Source: Kondoa malvinella (taxonomy: Eukaryota; Basidiomycota; Agaricostilbomycetes; Agaricostilbales; Kondoaceae). From it: DNA of 64,000 bases. The position numbers were made by a program, and so were the translations under genes. Each line of letters starts with the position of its first letter. Position 1 is the stretch's first letter. The DNA lies in assembly GCA_039545315.1 (NCBI GenBank), contig BCIM01000002.1:1019369-1083368 (forward strand), given 5' to 3'. The notes below the pieces were generated by a model. The model had not been told where the DNA came from. It worked only from the letters and a program-made list of their open reading frames with translations, and searched no databases. Shown in pieces: positions 24,847 to 37,610 of this stretch.

Positions 24847-25698
24847 TCATACCCTTCCAGAACCCTGACCGTTCCAGACCTGAACACAATTCTCATACCC
24901 ATCTTCTTTCCCCTTTCGAGCATCTTCAATCCTCCATCTAGCCAAAGTGTAGTATCCCATTTTCTCATGCAGTTTTGCGCTTCCTGCGTATGCTCGCACT
25001 AGGACAGGTAGGGTCTGCTGAGTCGCTAGATCGTGTACTTGTTCAAGCAGACGAGTGGCGATTCTGCTGCGGGTCAGCTTTAGTAAAACAGCAAGGGGGG
25101 GAGGGACGGATGCACCTTTGGCCTTGATAAGAGGGGTGGACCATTATCCCTTTTCGCATAATATGGTTTGGGAGGTAGAATCTGGTAAGCAATCAGGTCT
25201 CGAATGCAACGGGCGGTAACCTGGCTCACTCTCGACGCTTGAGAATCTCTTCCGTCTTGATGTTCTGGCGGTAAGTATCTACAGCTTCTACGGGTACTGT
25301 CCCAAACGTCAGGTGAGCTCTTAGTGTGTGAAGAGCAGCTTACATCCACTCGTTCGATCATCTAAGCCATCTAAACCATGTTGCGTGTTGCCATTCTCAT
25401 CGGGCATTCTCCACATTGCACAACCGACAGTCTCTTCTTTTCCATCAACAGTAGCGATCGCCAGTAGAACTTCTTTCTTTGATATATGGACCGCATAGCG
25501 TTTGAGGTCCGCCTCGACGAAATAGAACTTGTATTGGTCAAAGTTTGGGAAAGCTACAGGATCTCAGTACCTTAAAACACAAGCAGTAGTGTATTTACGG
25601 AAGGTATAGCCTATACTATCTTTGAACGCTAAGAAGTGCAGTTCGGCGAGTTGAAGCTCATCTCCCGGTACAGCAGAGCGATAGGAGATCTGCGACAT
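24847..25698 (-). CDS. GNAT-family N-acetyltransferase, copy A, 220 aa
   Basis: Five exons: complement of 25599-25698, 25344-25553, 25230-25296, 25116-25181 and 24847-25066. It starts MSQISYRSAVPGDELQLAEL, continues TFPFPNFDQYKFYFVEADLK, then HIMRKGIMVHPSYQGQRSRIATRLLEQ with the acetyl-CoA loop, and YAGSAKLHEKMGYYTLARW. Exons 3-4 have the same lengths as the equivalent exons in copy B (67 and 66 nt). Exons 1 plus 2 sum to 310 nt, the length of copy B exon 1, so this copy differs by one extra intron. The acetyl-CoA loop here reads QGQRSR rather than QRQGIA, which may weaken cofactor binding. The substrate is unknown. Confidence 0.8.
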
Positions 25699-26152
25699 GA
25701 TAGTATCCGTTGCAGAAGAGAGAGCAAGAAGAGAAAGCACAGCGGAAGTTTATCACGGAAAGACGGCCCATTGACAGCGAATCAGGTTCGTACAAGATCA
25801 GCACGTGGACTTGCATCATGGCCTTAACAAGTCACAGAGCAGGGTCAGGTAGCGACGCACTCGCAATGACTGAGTATGTGAAGCAGAAGAGGCTCGAGGC
25901 AGAATAGATCAAAGCACAAAAGGGCATGACAAGACATGTAAACCTTGGAGAGCGACCATCATCCAGTAGAGAGATACGCAGCAAACAGGCATCATCTTCT
26001 GCTGCTCTAAGCTTCTCTCTCTCAGACTGGACAACGAGTCATCTGGCTGATCTTGGACAAGCTTTGTTTGTTCTCGAACTTCGACTTCACCTCTCAAAGC
26101 TATAGTCTCCTGCAGCCGACTGCACTGCATTCTACACGAAAAGACAGCCAAT
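25699..26152. promoter_or_regulatory. Divergent promoter region, GNAT copy A / RsfS-like gene
   Basis: About 450 bp between two outward-facing starts. No motif was recognised with confidence. Short open frames in the region have no family similarity. Confidence 0.45.
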
Positions 26153-27049
26153 ATGTCATTACCCAAGAGAAGCGCTTCCCTAATCTATGCTTTCTCAACG
26201 AAACTGCCTCGCTTGCCTTTACGCCATGCCACACGCACCTTGACCAGCTCAGCCAATACAAAGTACCCACGTAGATGGTCACCTACCAACAAGCCCACGC
26301 AATACTACACTGAATCAGGTCGACCAGTAACGCAAGAAGAAGAAGACGCTTTGGACGCCGAAGATTTGTTATTGCAAGATGAGCTCGAACGTGAAAAGGA
26401 GGACGCGGCGTGGTTCGTTGACAAGGATTATTCCTTGAGGGATACTTTGGCCAAGCGTGGTCAATCTGTGTTGGAACCGAAACCTGTCCCGGCGAATCTA
26501 CCTGTTCACCTGGAAGCGTTCCATGAAGAGTTGTTGAAGAGTCCTTATTTCGACGAGGTGGTGTTCATTGATGCAAAGAAGAGGGACCCGATGGCGTATT
26601 GTTCTTGGGTTGTTGTGTGTCAGTTGAAGCCAGGGCGAGAGAGAGGAATAAGAGGAGCTGCGTTGATGACAAAACAGCATGTATGTGCGCAATACCTATC
26701 TTTAGGCATTCTCTTATTGCTACTTTGCGCATGCTTACAGCTCTATCGCACATTACGGAGCGCCTCACCACCAGAGATCGACTCTTCCAAAGTCCTCTCG
26801 ATAGAAGGAATCTCAGAAGCAGAACCCCAATGGGCACTGATAGATGCTACGAACGTAATAGTGCATGTCATGACAGCAAAAGGGCGGAATACATGGGATG
26901 TAGAAGGAATCTGGCAAGATCGAGGGACAGCAATAGAAGAGACAGATGATTTCAGTCAAATATTTGGAAGACCGTCTGCTGCTGAAGATTCTACATCAGA
27001 AGAGTCGGGTAAGAGTACGTATACACCTAGAGCGAATAGAGAGCAGTAG
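26153..27049 (+). CDS. RsfS/Atp25-like mitochondrial ribosome-silencing-factor domain protein, 278 aa
   Basis: Exons 26153-26680 and 26741-27049; the 60-nt intron is a multiple of three and stop-free, so it could be misread as coding. The N-terminus is basic and Ser/Thr-rich with no acids in the first 35 residues, as expected for a mitochondrial targeting sequence. The domain contains EVVFIDAKKRDP, an MTKQH segment and WALIDATNVIVHVMT, matching the RsfS/Iojap family in which the protein binds large-subunit uL14 and blocks subunit joining. In yeast the same domain is the N-terminal half of Atp25; the C-terminal Atp9 mRNA-stability domain is absent here. The stop lies 8 bp from the convergent ADA3 stop. 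Confidence 0.75.
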   Translation: MSLPKRSASLIYAFSTKLPRLPLRHATRTLTSSANTKYPRRWSPTNKPTQYYTESGRPVTQEEEDALDAEDLLLQDELEREKEDAAWFVDKDYSLRDTLAKRGQSVLEPKPVPANLPVHLEAFHEELLKSPYFDEVVFIDAKKRDPMAYCSWVVVCQLKPGRERGIRGAALMTKQHVCAQYLSLGILLLLLCACLQLYRTLRSASPPEIDSSKVLSIEGISEAEPQWALIDATNVIVHVMTAKGRNTWDVEGIWQDRGTAIEETDDFSQIFGRPSAAEDSTSEESGKSTYTPRANREQ

Positions 27050-27057
27050 CATTTTGA

Positions 27058-29153
27058 TCATGACATTTCGCTCATTGCTCGAGACAAGCTCAGTTCTACG
27101 CCCTGCATGTCTACTTCTAGCTCTTCTGTTTCTTGCTGTGGTGGTGGCGGAACAGCTGCCATCGGATCGTCATACACGCTTGCAAGCGGTATGTTCTTGT
27201 ATTGCCCTGGTTCGCCTTGATTGAAGACCAATTCCAAACCATCAACGAACCGTCTTCGTTTATCAATAGCAGCCAAAAGCGTCTCGCTCAACGGTACACG
27301 CTTCTCTTCACCAGGAATGATGGTTTCGACATTAGCTTCCTTCTTTTCCTTTTCTTTCGCAGCTTTCTTCTTGCTCGCTCCACGCAATCGCTTCAACCAC
27401 CCACTCTCAATAGTCTTTTCCAACCCATCCCTCAGACTCTCATACTCTTGATACGCCATCCTATCTTTGACCCGATCCACCAACGTCGACTTTCTAGCTT
27501 CATTCACCCCGATCTGAGTCGATAACTCCCGCTGACATTTCCTTAGCGCAGTAGAAATTTCGTCGTCGGTCCGTGTTGACCAATCCACTATCCCATCTTT
27601 CGCTTTCGTCCCGCTAATCGAAGGAAACACACCGAGATGTCGTAATTCTTTTCGAACTCGTTCTTCCAGCTCAACAGCGTCCATTGGTACACTCGGAGCA
27701 TCCAAAGGTTCATCGCCGTCGCCTTCTTTTTCTTCGATGGCGCCTTGATTAGATAAAGCGGACACGAGTCGTTCAGTTATAGGACCCATGAAACAATTCT
27801 CCATGGCGAGCTTGTCTTCTGTCAAATCTTCTGCTCGATGTCTTTCTAGCGGTGGCGGGTCTAGTGGATGTGCGTGAGGCGGAGGAGTGGATAGAGAGTC
27901 TTCTTCCGCCCAGGTCTCGGTGTAATGTCGCCCCAGAGCGGGAATGATGAATGGTGTAAGATCGTCAGCCTGTCCAAGAGCTCGGCATCAGCCGGTAACA
28001 ATGCAAATGCAGAAGCAAGACCGGACCTTCTGTGAGAGATAGGCCAAATCATCCTCTCCATAACTTCTCAAATACGGATCCACAAAAGAAAGAAAAGTAG
28101 TAAAAGGCGTTTGCGCCCCGACTTTGACTTTAGAGAAATCCTCCGTCACATCGCCTTGCGTTTTCGGTAGTGGAACAGGAGGAATAGAGACTGGTCTTGG
28201 AGGCACGAGTGGTCGACCAGGTAAGGAAAAATCATCCGCTACGCCTATTTGAGGTGGACCTTTTCGGATTGGTTGAAGGTATTCTTTTTCCTTTTTTGCT
28301 GGGACGGAAGGTGTGCCGTTGATTTTGAATTTCAGACTCGGAGCTGCGGAGGAGGATGATGGTGCTGGAGAAGGTGCAGCGGAAGATAAAGGGAGAGGTG
28401 AATTTTGTCGAGGCTTTGCAATTGGCTTTGCATGCGCTGAGGGTGTTGGAGCAGCCGAGAGAGCTTGAGAAGGTGCAGTTTTGCGTGATTTTGAAGGTGG
28501 CTGCGAAGCTTTTGATGTTGATGCGACGGGTGGTTGACCTAACGGTATACGTGAGCATAAGTGACGACATTCGTGAGAGACTCACTCTGCTCCACGTCAG
28601 AGTATTCTTCATCCGAGTCTGCAATAACACCTTCTTTCCGCCTCTTGCGTTTGCGATTTGCATCACTGCATTTGTAATCAGCTGAGCATAAACAGCGCAA
28701 ACAATGGCTTACTTCTTTTGCTTGACAGTGATGTTGTCGAGATCTGACAGATCAGGAGAGGATCCTCCGACTACCAGCTTATCAGCTTAGGCAGGAAAGC
28801 TGGAGAAGATGCTTACAGCTACTTTCTCGCTTAGCTTTCGCCAGAACCTTGCGCTCGACGTTTGACCCATTGGTAGCAGGAATAGAAGGCGCAGGTGAAG
28901 GAACAGCGGATCTCTCCCTCTCCTTGCCTTTGCCTTTGACTTTACTGCTCGTCCAATTCTTCAACTTTTCCTCATCCTCGCCTATCTTGCCTCTGCGATT
29001 CCCAAGGTTGGCTTGGATGCCTTTAAGTTCTTGTTGGAGTTGCAAAAGATCATTGTATGCTGGGATTTGAGGTGAAGAATTGCTCGTCGAGGCATAGGAT
29101 TGTACGATTGACGAGGGTAGCAGCACGTATGGGCTGAAGGTCGGCTTCTCCAT
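27058..29153 (-). CDS. ADA3: SAGA/ADA complex subunit Ada3 (NGG1), 632 aa
   Basis: Five exons: complement of 28817-29153, 28713-28770, 28586-28665, 28027-28538 and 27058-27969. Ada3 links Gcn5 and Ada2 within the histone acetyltransferase module of SAGA/ADA. Seen: YNDLLQLQQELKGIQ near the N-terminus, a long Ser/Pro/Ala-rich linker, FVDPYLRSYGEDDLAYLSQK, IPALGRHYTETWAEED, GPITERLVSALS, and the diagnostic C-terminal block ELEERVRKELRHLGVF, DWSTRTDDEIS, followed by a Lys-rich helix. The start is supported by the position of the conserved N-terminal block. An 89-codon open frame ends 2 nt upstream of the ATG on the same strand. Confidence 0.88.
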
Positions 29154-30315
29154 TACTAGTGTATAAGAGTCCTATTACGAGCGTCTTGATAGCAGCATGC
29201 GTGTATGGATGTCTTGACGAGGGTCTGGTGAGGTAAATTAGATGACCTTTGCAGCAGCGGGATGAAAGGGTTTTCAGAGACTAAAATCAAGCTCTGCAGA
29301 TAGCTGAGACTTCTGGCGACTTTTTGAGATGCTTCGTAGAGCTGTAAGAGCTGATCCAAAGGCAGGGATGAGGTCGAATTCGAGTTCCGCTCGAGCACTT
29401 TGTGACCGCGCCGTTTCGGTTGCAATTGACTAGGGTCGTATAAAGTGCGCTAGATAGAATCTTGAGAGTTGTTTGTGCTTGCTACACGCCCTTCTGGAGC
29501 TGTAGAGCGAGAATTGAGGCGAATTGGCTTGAAAGGGGTGTTCTGTTGATTTTGTCCAAGTCTTGCTTGCACCAGGCCTACCAAGGGAGATACCTCAGAA
29601 TGCAATATACCAATGCTGGCGTGCACGCGATTTTATCCTACGAGATATCTGCAGCTCCCGATTCGCTAGAATTGGCTCAAACTGACCGCAAGCCTGCATG
29701 AATTCTGGGCTCTATGCTTTCGCAACAGACTTGTCGCGGTCCTACACGTTCTGTTGCCTGCTCAATAATGCTATGCGCTACTTGTCCTTTCCTGTACCGT
29801 CGCGTGAAGCGAATGTAATTGTCAAAGCACGCCTTGAGCTTCTGCTCGTATCTTCTCGCACCGAGTCTAGCGTCTCAAGTGTTTTGCTCGCACTGTACAA
29901 CAGCTCTACATCACTCATCACTCAACACGTGCTTTGCTGAGAATGGCCAAGCTTCGCGGTGCACGAGATGAACGCTTCGTTCATGGTTCTCAAGTTGATC
30001 ATTATACCCTGCCTGTATGGGTACGGCTCGTCGATTACATATTTGTTTTGTGATACTCCTGATATATTCGAGAGCCGTCCAAATGGCTTCCCGTGTATCA
30101 CGAATTCCCTTTGTACTGTTTACCATGTCTCGCGCTGATCTCGTCCTTTGCCTCTTGTTCTTGTCCATCTACCATCCAGATAGAAGTCAATCTTCCTCTC
30201 TTCATCTTTGATATCTTGTTGCGTCAACGCGAGCCTTCAGCTCAACTATCTTGTCTCGCATTTCAGAAGCAGCCTTCGCTTGTTCAATTTTGGATCGTAT
30301 CGGAACATCGGCTAA
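29154..30315. promoter_or_regulatory. Divergent intergenic region, ADA3 / C2HC-finger gene
   Basis: About 1.16 kb. It contains an 89-codon minus-strand frame (29156-29425) directly abutting ADA3, and otherwise only short unrecognised frames. It is pyrimidine-rich just before the finger-protein ATG. No RNA gene was seen. Confidence 0.5.
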
Positions 30316-31560
30316 ATGGCTTACCAGCAGCGCGGACCCAATGTACGTCGGCCAGTCGTATAAAGCAAGCTGTGCTCAAAGCTGCTGCTTTACAGGACGC
30401 TCCCGGTAATCATCCCGCAAGCGGCGGTGTTCCAGGCTCCTCACCTCAGCAGAGTCAACAGCACTACCCAGCGCAGTCTATACAAGGGTACCGAGCGCCT
30501 CCAAATTACTCGACTAACCTTCCAGCTTCTGGTCTAGCTCCCAATTTACCATCTGATTACAATGCACCGTATCCGCCAGCAGCAACAGGTGCTGCTTTAC
30601 CGTTCAGCCCGATGCATTATCATCCAGTCTTACCCCAGCCAATGCACAATACCCAGTCAATGGACAATGTATGCTTTTACTTTTAACACCTAGAGAAGGA
30701 CAAACTGATCCTCCTACAGTTCCAGGGTCAGCCTCAGCCTAACCTTACGGGACCGCCTATGCCGCCATCATATCTTCAATACCCACATCCGTATGACTCC
30801 GCCGCTAACCCAACGTTTTCAGCTCCAAGGCCTACTTTTGCCGGGCAGCATTGGCAGCCCCAAGCTAATGTACAACCTCACGAACAACCGTATTCTACTC
30901 CATATGCTTCGCCCAACCATATCACTCCGTACCAAAACGCGCAACCGCATCAAGCTCCAGCCGGTACTATGAATCCACAGCAGATGTATCATGGGCCGGC
31001 GATAAATGTAGGCTGTCTCTCACGTCTTAGGAAATCAATCGCTGATGTGAAGACAGACCAACCGGCTTCCGCATGCAGGAAATGACCACTTGGTTCAAAG
31101 CTCGAGCGGTCCCGACTTTGGCAGTCAGGCTTACTTTCAAGCAATCATGTCGCTCGGTCCTGCCGACAACACGACTGTCGGACCGACGACTCAAGATTGG
31201 CAATGTCCCAAATGCACGCGGCCTATGGTCAATAGTGGCGCGCTTGCGACTCATCTGAAGAGCTGCGACGGCAGGCTACACGTGCCTCGATCAGAACGCC
31301 AATCAGCAATGTCGGACTTGCCGCCTTCCGCTCCTTCGGAAGCCAGGAACCGACCAAGGATTGATGATGGGCAATGCGCCAAATGCTTGCGGCATATGGG
31401 CAATGGTGGCGGGCTTGCGACTCATCTAAAGAGCTGCGACGGTAGTTCAGACGTGCCACGACCAGAACATCAAACAGCAAGTTTGGAATGCCACAAATGT
31501 GGCCGTCACTTCCAGAATTACGGCGGTGCCGCATCTCACAGGTCAAAATGCAAGAAGTGA
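30316..31560 (+). CDS. Gln/Pro-rich protein with three tandem C2HC zinc-finger-like motifs, 363 aa
   Basis: Exons 30316-30342, 30396-30668, 30720-31007 and 31057-31560. Residues 10 to about 215 are low complexity, rich in Pro, Gln, Tyr, Asn and Ser, like prion-type or transactivation regions. The C-terminal third holds three motifs of the form C-x2-C-x12-H-x3-C, starting CPKCTRPMVNSG, CAKCLRHMGNGG and CHKCGRHFQNYG. The first two are nearly identical, including at DNA level, with a 171-bp period. The pattern resembles C2HC-type fingers that bind nucleic acid or protein. I do not recognise a named orthologue; an RNA- or DNA-binding regulator is inferred. Confidence 0.75.
31200..31541 (+). repeat. 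Two-copy 171-bp tandem duplication encoding the first two C2HC fingers
   Basis: The segment beginning caatgtcccaaatgcac near 31201 recurs as caatgcgccaaatgcttg near 31372. Both copies carry the almost identical core cttgcgactcatct followed by agagctgcgacgg. The period is 171 nt (57 codons), so the frame is kept. The third finger has diverged much more, so this looks like a recent expansion. Confidence 0.75.
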
Positions 31561-31687
31561 TTCCAGCCGTCAGCTCCTAAGGTAGTCGCCACGAGGCGAT
31601 ACCGCACACGGACAGGCCAAGACCATATAGACGGAGACGAGCAAGCAAGATTTAGAGCGATGTCGAGTTTCGAACACAGTCCTTGCA

Positions 31688-33061
31688 TCAGATGTTAAAA
31701 CAAGTCCCCTGATCTGACCAACACCCATCATCCCTGTCTCTGGTCATCCTGACATAGCGATTCTTGCATACCATCCGATACTCTTGAAGCCATTCAGCTG
31801 AGCTTCCGTTCACCAACACCGCTAGCCTGTGAACCATCCTTTGCCATTGGAGCGAGGTGATGGTACTCGCCGCAAAATCCATTTCTATTGCACATGCTTG
31901 CAAGACGGGAAAATGATACGACTGTAGCAGACGAGGTAAAGAATCGAGAAAGTTGTCCAGGGCTTCAGTGCTTTTTCCACCTAGCACGAACGAAAGTGAC
32001 AAGGTCCGCAATTCGAGAAAGACTGCATTTGTGCAGAGGAGTATTTGTGAGAGCGAATGTCGAGGATCTGGGCTGATAATTGCGTCGATTATGGAAAGCT
32101 GCTGTATATTCGGAAAGATGCTGGCAATGTCGTCTAAATTCTGTTGCTGCCGCATATGCGATTGTACCAAGCTGATCATGTTGCACAGCTGCGGTAGACC
32201 AACGTCCCTCATATCTGCAGCGGTGAAGTCTGTATCGTGAAATTCGATAGCGGTGATTTCTAGTAGAAGATTTGATCCGCCAAAGAGAGGTGATGCATCC
32301 TCGAACTTTCGCAAGAACAGACATCAGCGAACCGGAGCTGCTTCAAGGAGGGATGGCAGACTTACTTCGCCTGTGAATCGAGCCTGTCTCCAGATCAACC
32401 GTCTCAAGTCGGTATTGCTTTGCATTGGTACTGTGAGGAGATGTTCTGGATCAGGGCCAGCGAGCGAAAGAGTTTCGAGTCGAGGCGTGAGCTTGAGAAG
32501 TGCTCCGAGCTGGGCGTAATGTACTGCGATATTCGAAGGTGAGGAGAGCGAGAGGTAGGTCAGATTGCTCAGGAAGGGAAGGGACAGCAGGCTATCGACG
32601 TCGGGTGTGATAATGAAGTCGATTGTAGGCCACGCTTCTGTTGCGATTGATGGTTTTCTACCTTGATGCAGTGAAAACGCGATATCGAGACGCTCGAGAT
32701 TGAGAAGTTGATGCATAGACGCAATTACAGATGCTGACAACGAGTGTACTTGGTAGGGCACCAGCTTCGCTTCGGTGGTGTCTCCCTTGACCGATGACTG
32801 ATCGTTCGCAAAAGGAAAGGCGACAGAAAGTTGTTTGACCAGTTTGCGTAGCGTAAGTGAATTGGGGATATCATGCAATTGCGCATATTCGCCTGAGGAG
32901 GATGCTATAGTTTGGTATAGAAGTAATCGGCAGACGATCGAAAAGCGCTTTGATAGGCCAGCGAGTTGCGACAGCAAAGCCAACTCTTGCGAATGTGAAG
33001 GAGATACAGAGCCGAGGACACGATGTAGCACTTCCTCTGGTAGATCATTGAGGAGCGTCAT
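31688..33061 (-). CDS. F-box-like protein with leucine-rich repeats, 437 aa
   Basis: Two exons: complement of 32366-33061 and 31688-32305, joined by a 60-nt intron. The N-terminus, LLNDLPEEVLHRVLGSVSP, fits an F-box (LP-E-L--I). The rest has irregular leucine-rich segments such as LLNLERLDIAFSL, LSNLTYLSLSSPSN and RLETLSLAGPDPEHLL, typical of basidiomycete F-box/LRR proteins. F-box proteins recruit substrates to SCF ubiquitin ligases; the substrate is unknown. These families expand quickly in fungi and orthology cannot be judged from sequence alone. Confidence 0.7.
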
Positions 33062-34521
33062 AGTTAGCGCTGTAGAAAGGTCAGATACTGAGCTTGCAAT
33101 TCAAGCGAAACAGCTCACGATAGAGAGGTGCTTGAACGACCAGTCTGAGCTTCCAGCAGCTGCCTTTACGCCTGAATATCACCCAGAAAAGTGCTTGTGT
33201 CGACTTCCACCGCTTCAACGAACCGTCAAGCGCTTTTGAGGATACCAGATGGCAATTTGCCGATATGGAATTGCAGCCGAATATATACCAATCGATAGGC
33301 TAATCCGCCAGGGCCATCCAGAAACCCTTTTGTTAAAAGTATCAGGCGACGGGGCTCCACCGGCTATGGTGAGACCGGCTATACAGTGTATACTGGCCTC
33401 TTACTAGCTCTCAGCTTGACGTCGAGCAGGATATTGGCGAGGTCGTGGGAAATCGCAAGGCTAAAAGTTGGGGTGACAGAAGAAGCCTTGGCAAGAGAAT
33501 CTCTTCAGAGGAAGCTGCGAGCAGCTATACAGTAATGGAAGCAAGATCAGCCGAGCCGGTGCATGAATCTGTCCACTGACTATGGTGAATATTCTGCAAG
33601 ATAGTGGACATCCTCGCTCGTAATTTCAGCAATGCGCCCACATATTCCTCTATGCTGCGTCTGCCAGCGTGCACAATCTAGACTCTGCAGACGCTCCTGT
33701 CGCGCAAGAGCGTCTTTGCTGTTGTATGGCCCATTCGACGGACTCAATCCCTGTCTGTCTTGCTTTTCCGGCCATGCAACACTTCTCTTGCCAGATCACA
33801 TGGTTCCTCTTGAGCTCTAATCGCTCGCTTGGCTTTTACAAGCAGTTGAAGACGCGGCTAGCTCATGTCAATGGATGTTACATATCTGGCATTGCGATCT
33901 ATGTCTACGAAAGCTCTCTTGAACATCCTCCCTCTAGCCCGTACTGGATATGTGATCGCGCAAGTCTGCATTCTGGCCGTTCTTCTCAAAACAGACCACT
34001 CTAAGGCCTCGGCTATGAACTTCCTCCATGCATTGCAGCAATCACAAAGACAAGCAACCCCGACACCAAGTGTTTTCTCCATGCACCTACGCAGAGCCTC
34101 TTTTCGCACGCCCTGTGTCCCCTTTTTTCCTGATCAAGATGCAGAAGCTGCTGATTTCCCTTTAGCTGCATCTTTGGCTGGAAAGTCTGTTCCGTCTGAT
34201 ATGTATTGGAATGGTCTGATACCCTACTACTCTGGCGCTGCGGCTTCACACATACAAACTCAGGTAAACGGCTAACAGTTCAGCCTGCTGGATCGTAAAT
34301 CAGCTGTGAAAGTCGCTGTCTGGCTGCGCTTGATTTCCGAACAGAGCTGCGAATGCCAGAGTGCTAGTCTATACTGTTGTACATAGCTATCTTCACTTGC
34401 AATGATCCGAGATGCTCCGAGATGACCGTCCCCCAGACTTCAGCCACACTTTTGCACGGCTCCTCGATCTTGCCTCCAGTCTCTCTTTCGCTACCAGCTC
34501 CACACTTAATTAATACAAGCC
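33062..34521. other. Large intergenic region with no supported gene
   Basis: About 1.46 kb between the F-box gene (-) and SDH1 (+). The longest frame, 33865-34275 (+, 136 codons), has one possible hydrophobic segment but no family similarity, and open frames of this size occur by chance. No tRNA boxes, inverted repeats or transposase remnants were recognised. It probably includes both promoters and 5' UTRs. Confidence 0.45.
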
Positions 34522-37476
<2,955 letters not shown>

Positions 37477-37610
37477 ACGTTTCTCGACTTTCAGGTTTTT
37501 TTGTAGTTGTTATCCAATGCACATTCTATTATTGCACAGTGTACATGCTATCAGACCTGCTTGCCGAACCTTGCAATTATATCGCTTCCTTGACTCGAAC
37601 ACACACAACC

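Noticed and set aside
26681..26740. Hydrophobic stretch that would look like a transmembrane helix in the RsfS-like protein
   Set aside because: It is a 60-nt stop-free intron with good GT and AG sites; removing it restores the RsfS domain.
33865..34275. 136-codon plus-strand frame in the gap before SDH1
   Set aside because: No recognisable domain or convincing splice partners; chance length for a 1.5-kb gap.
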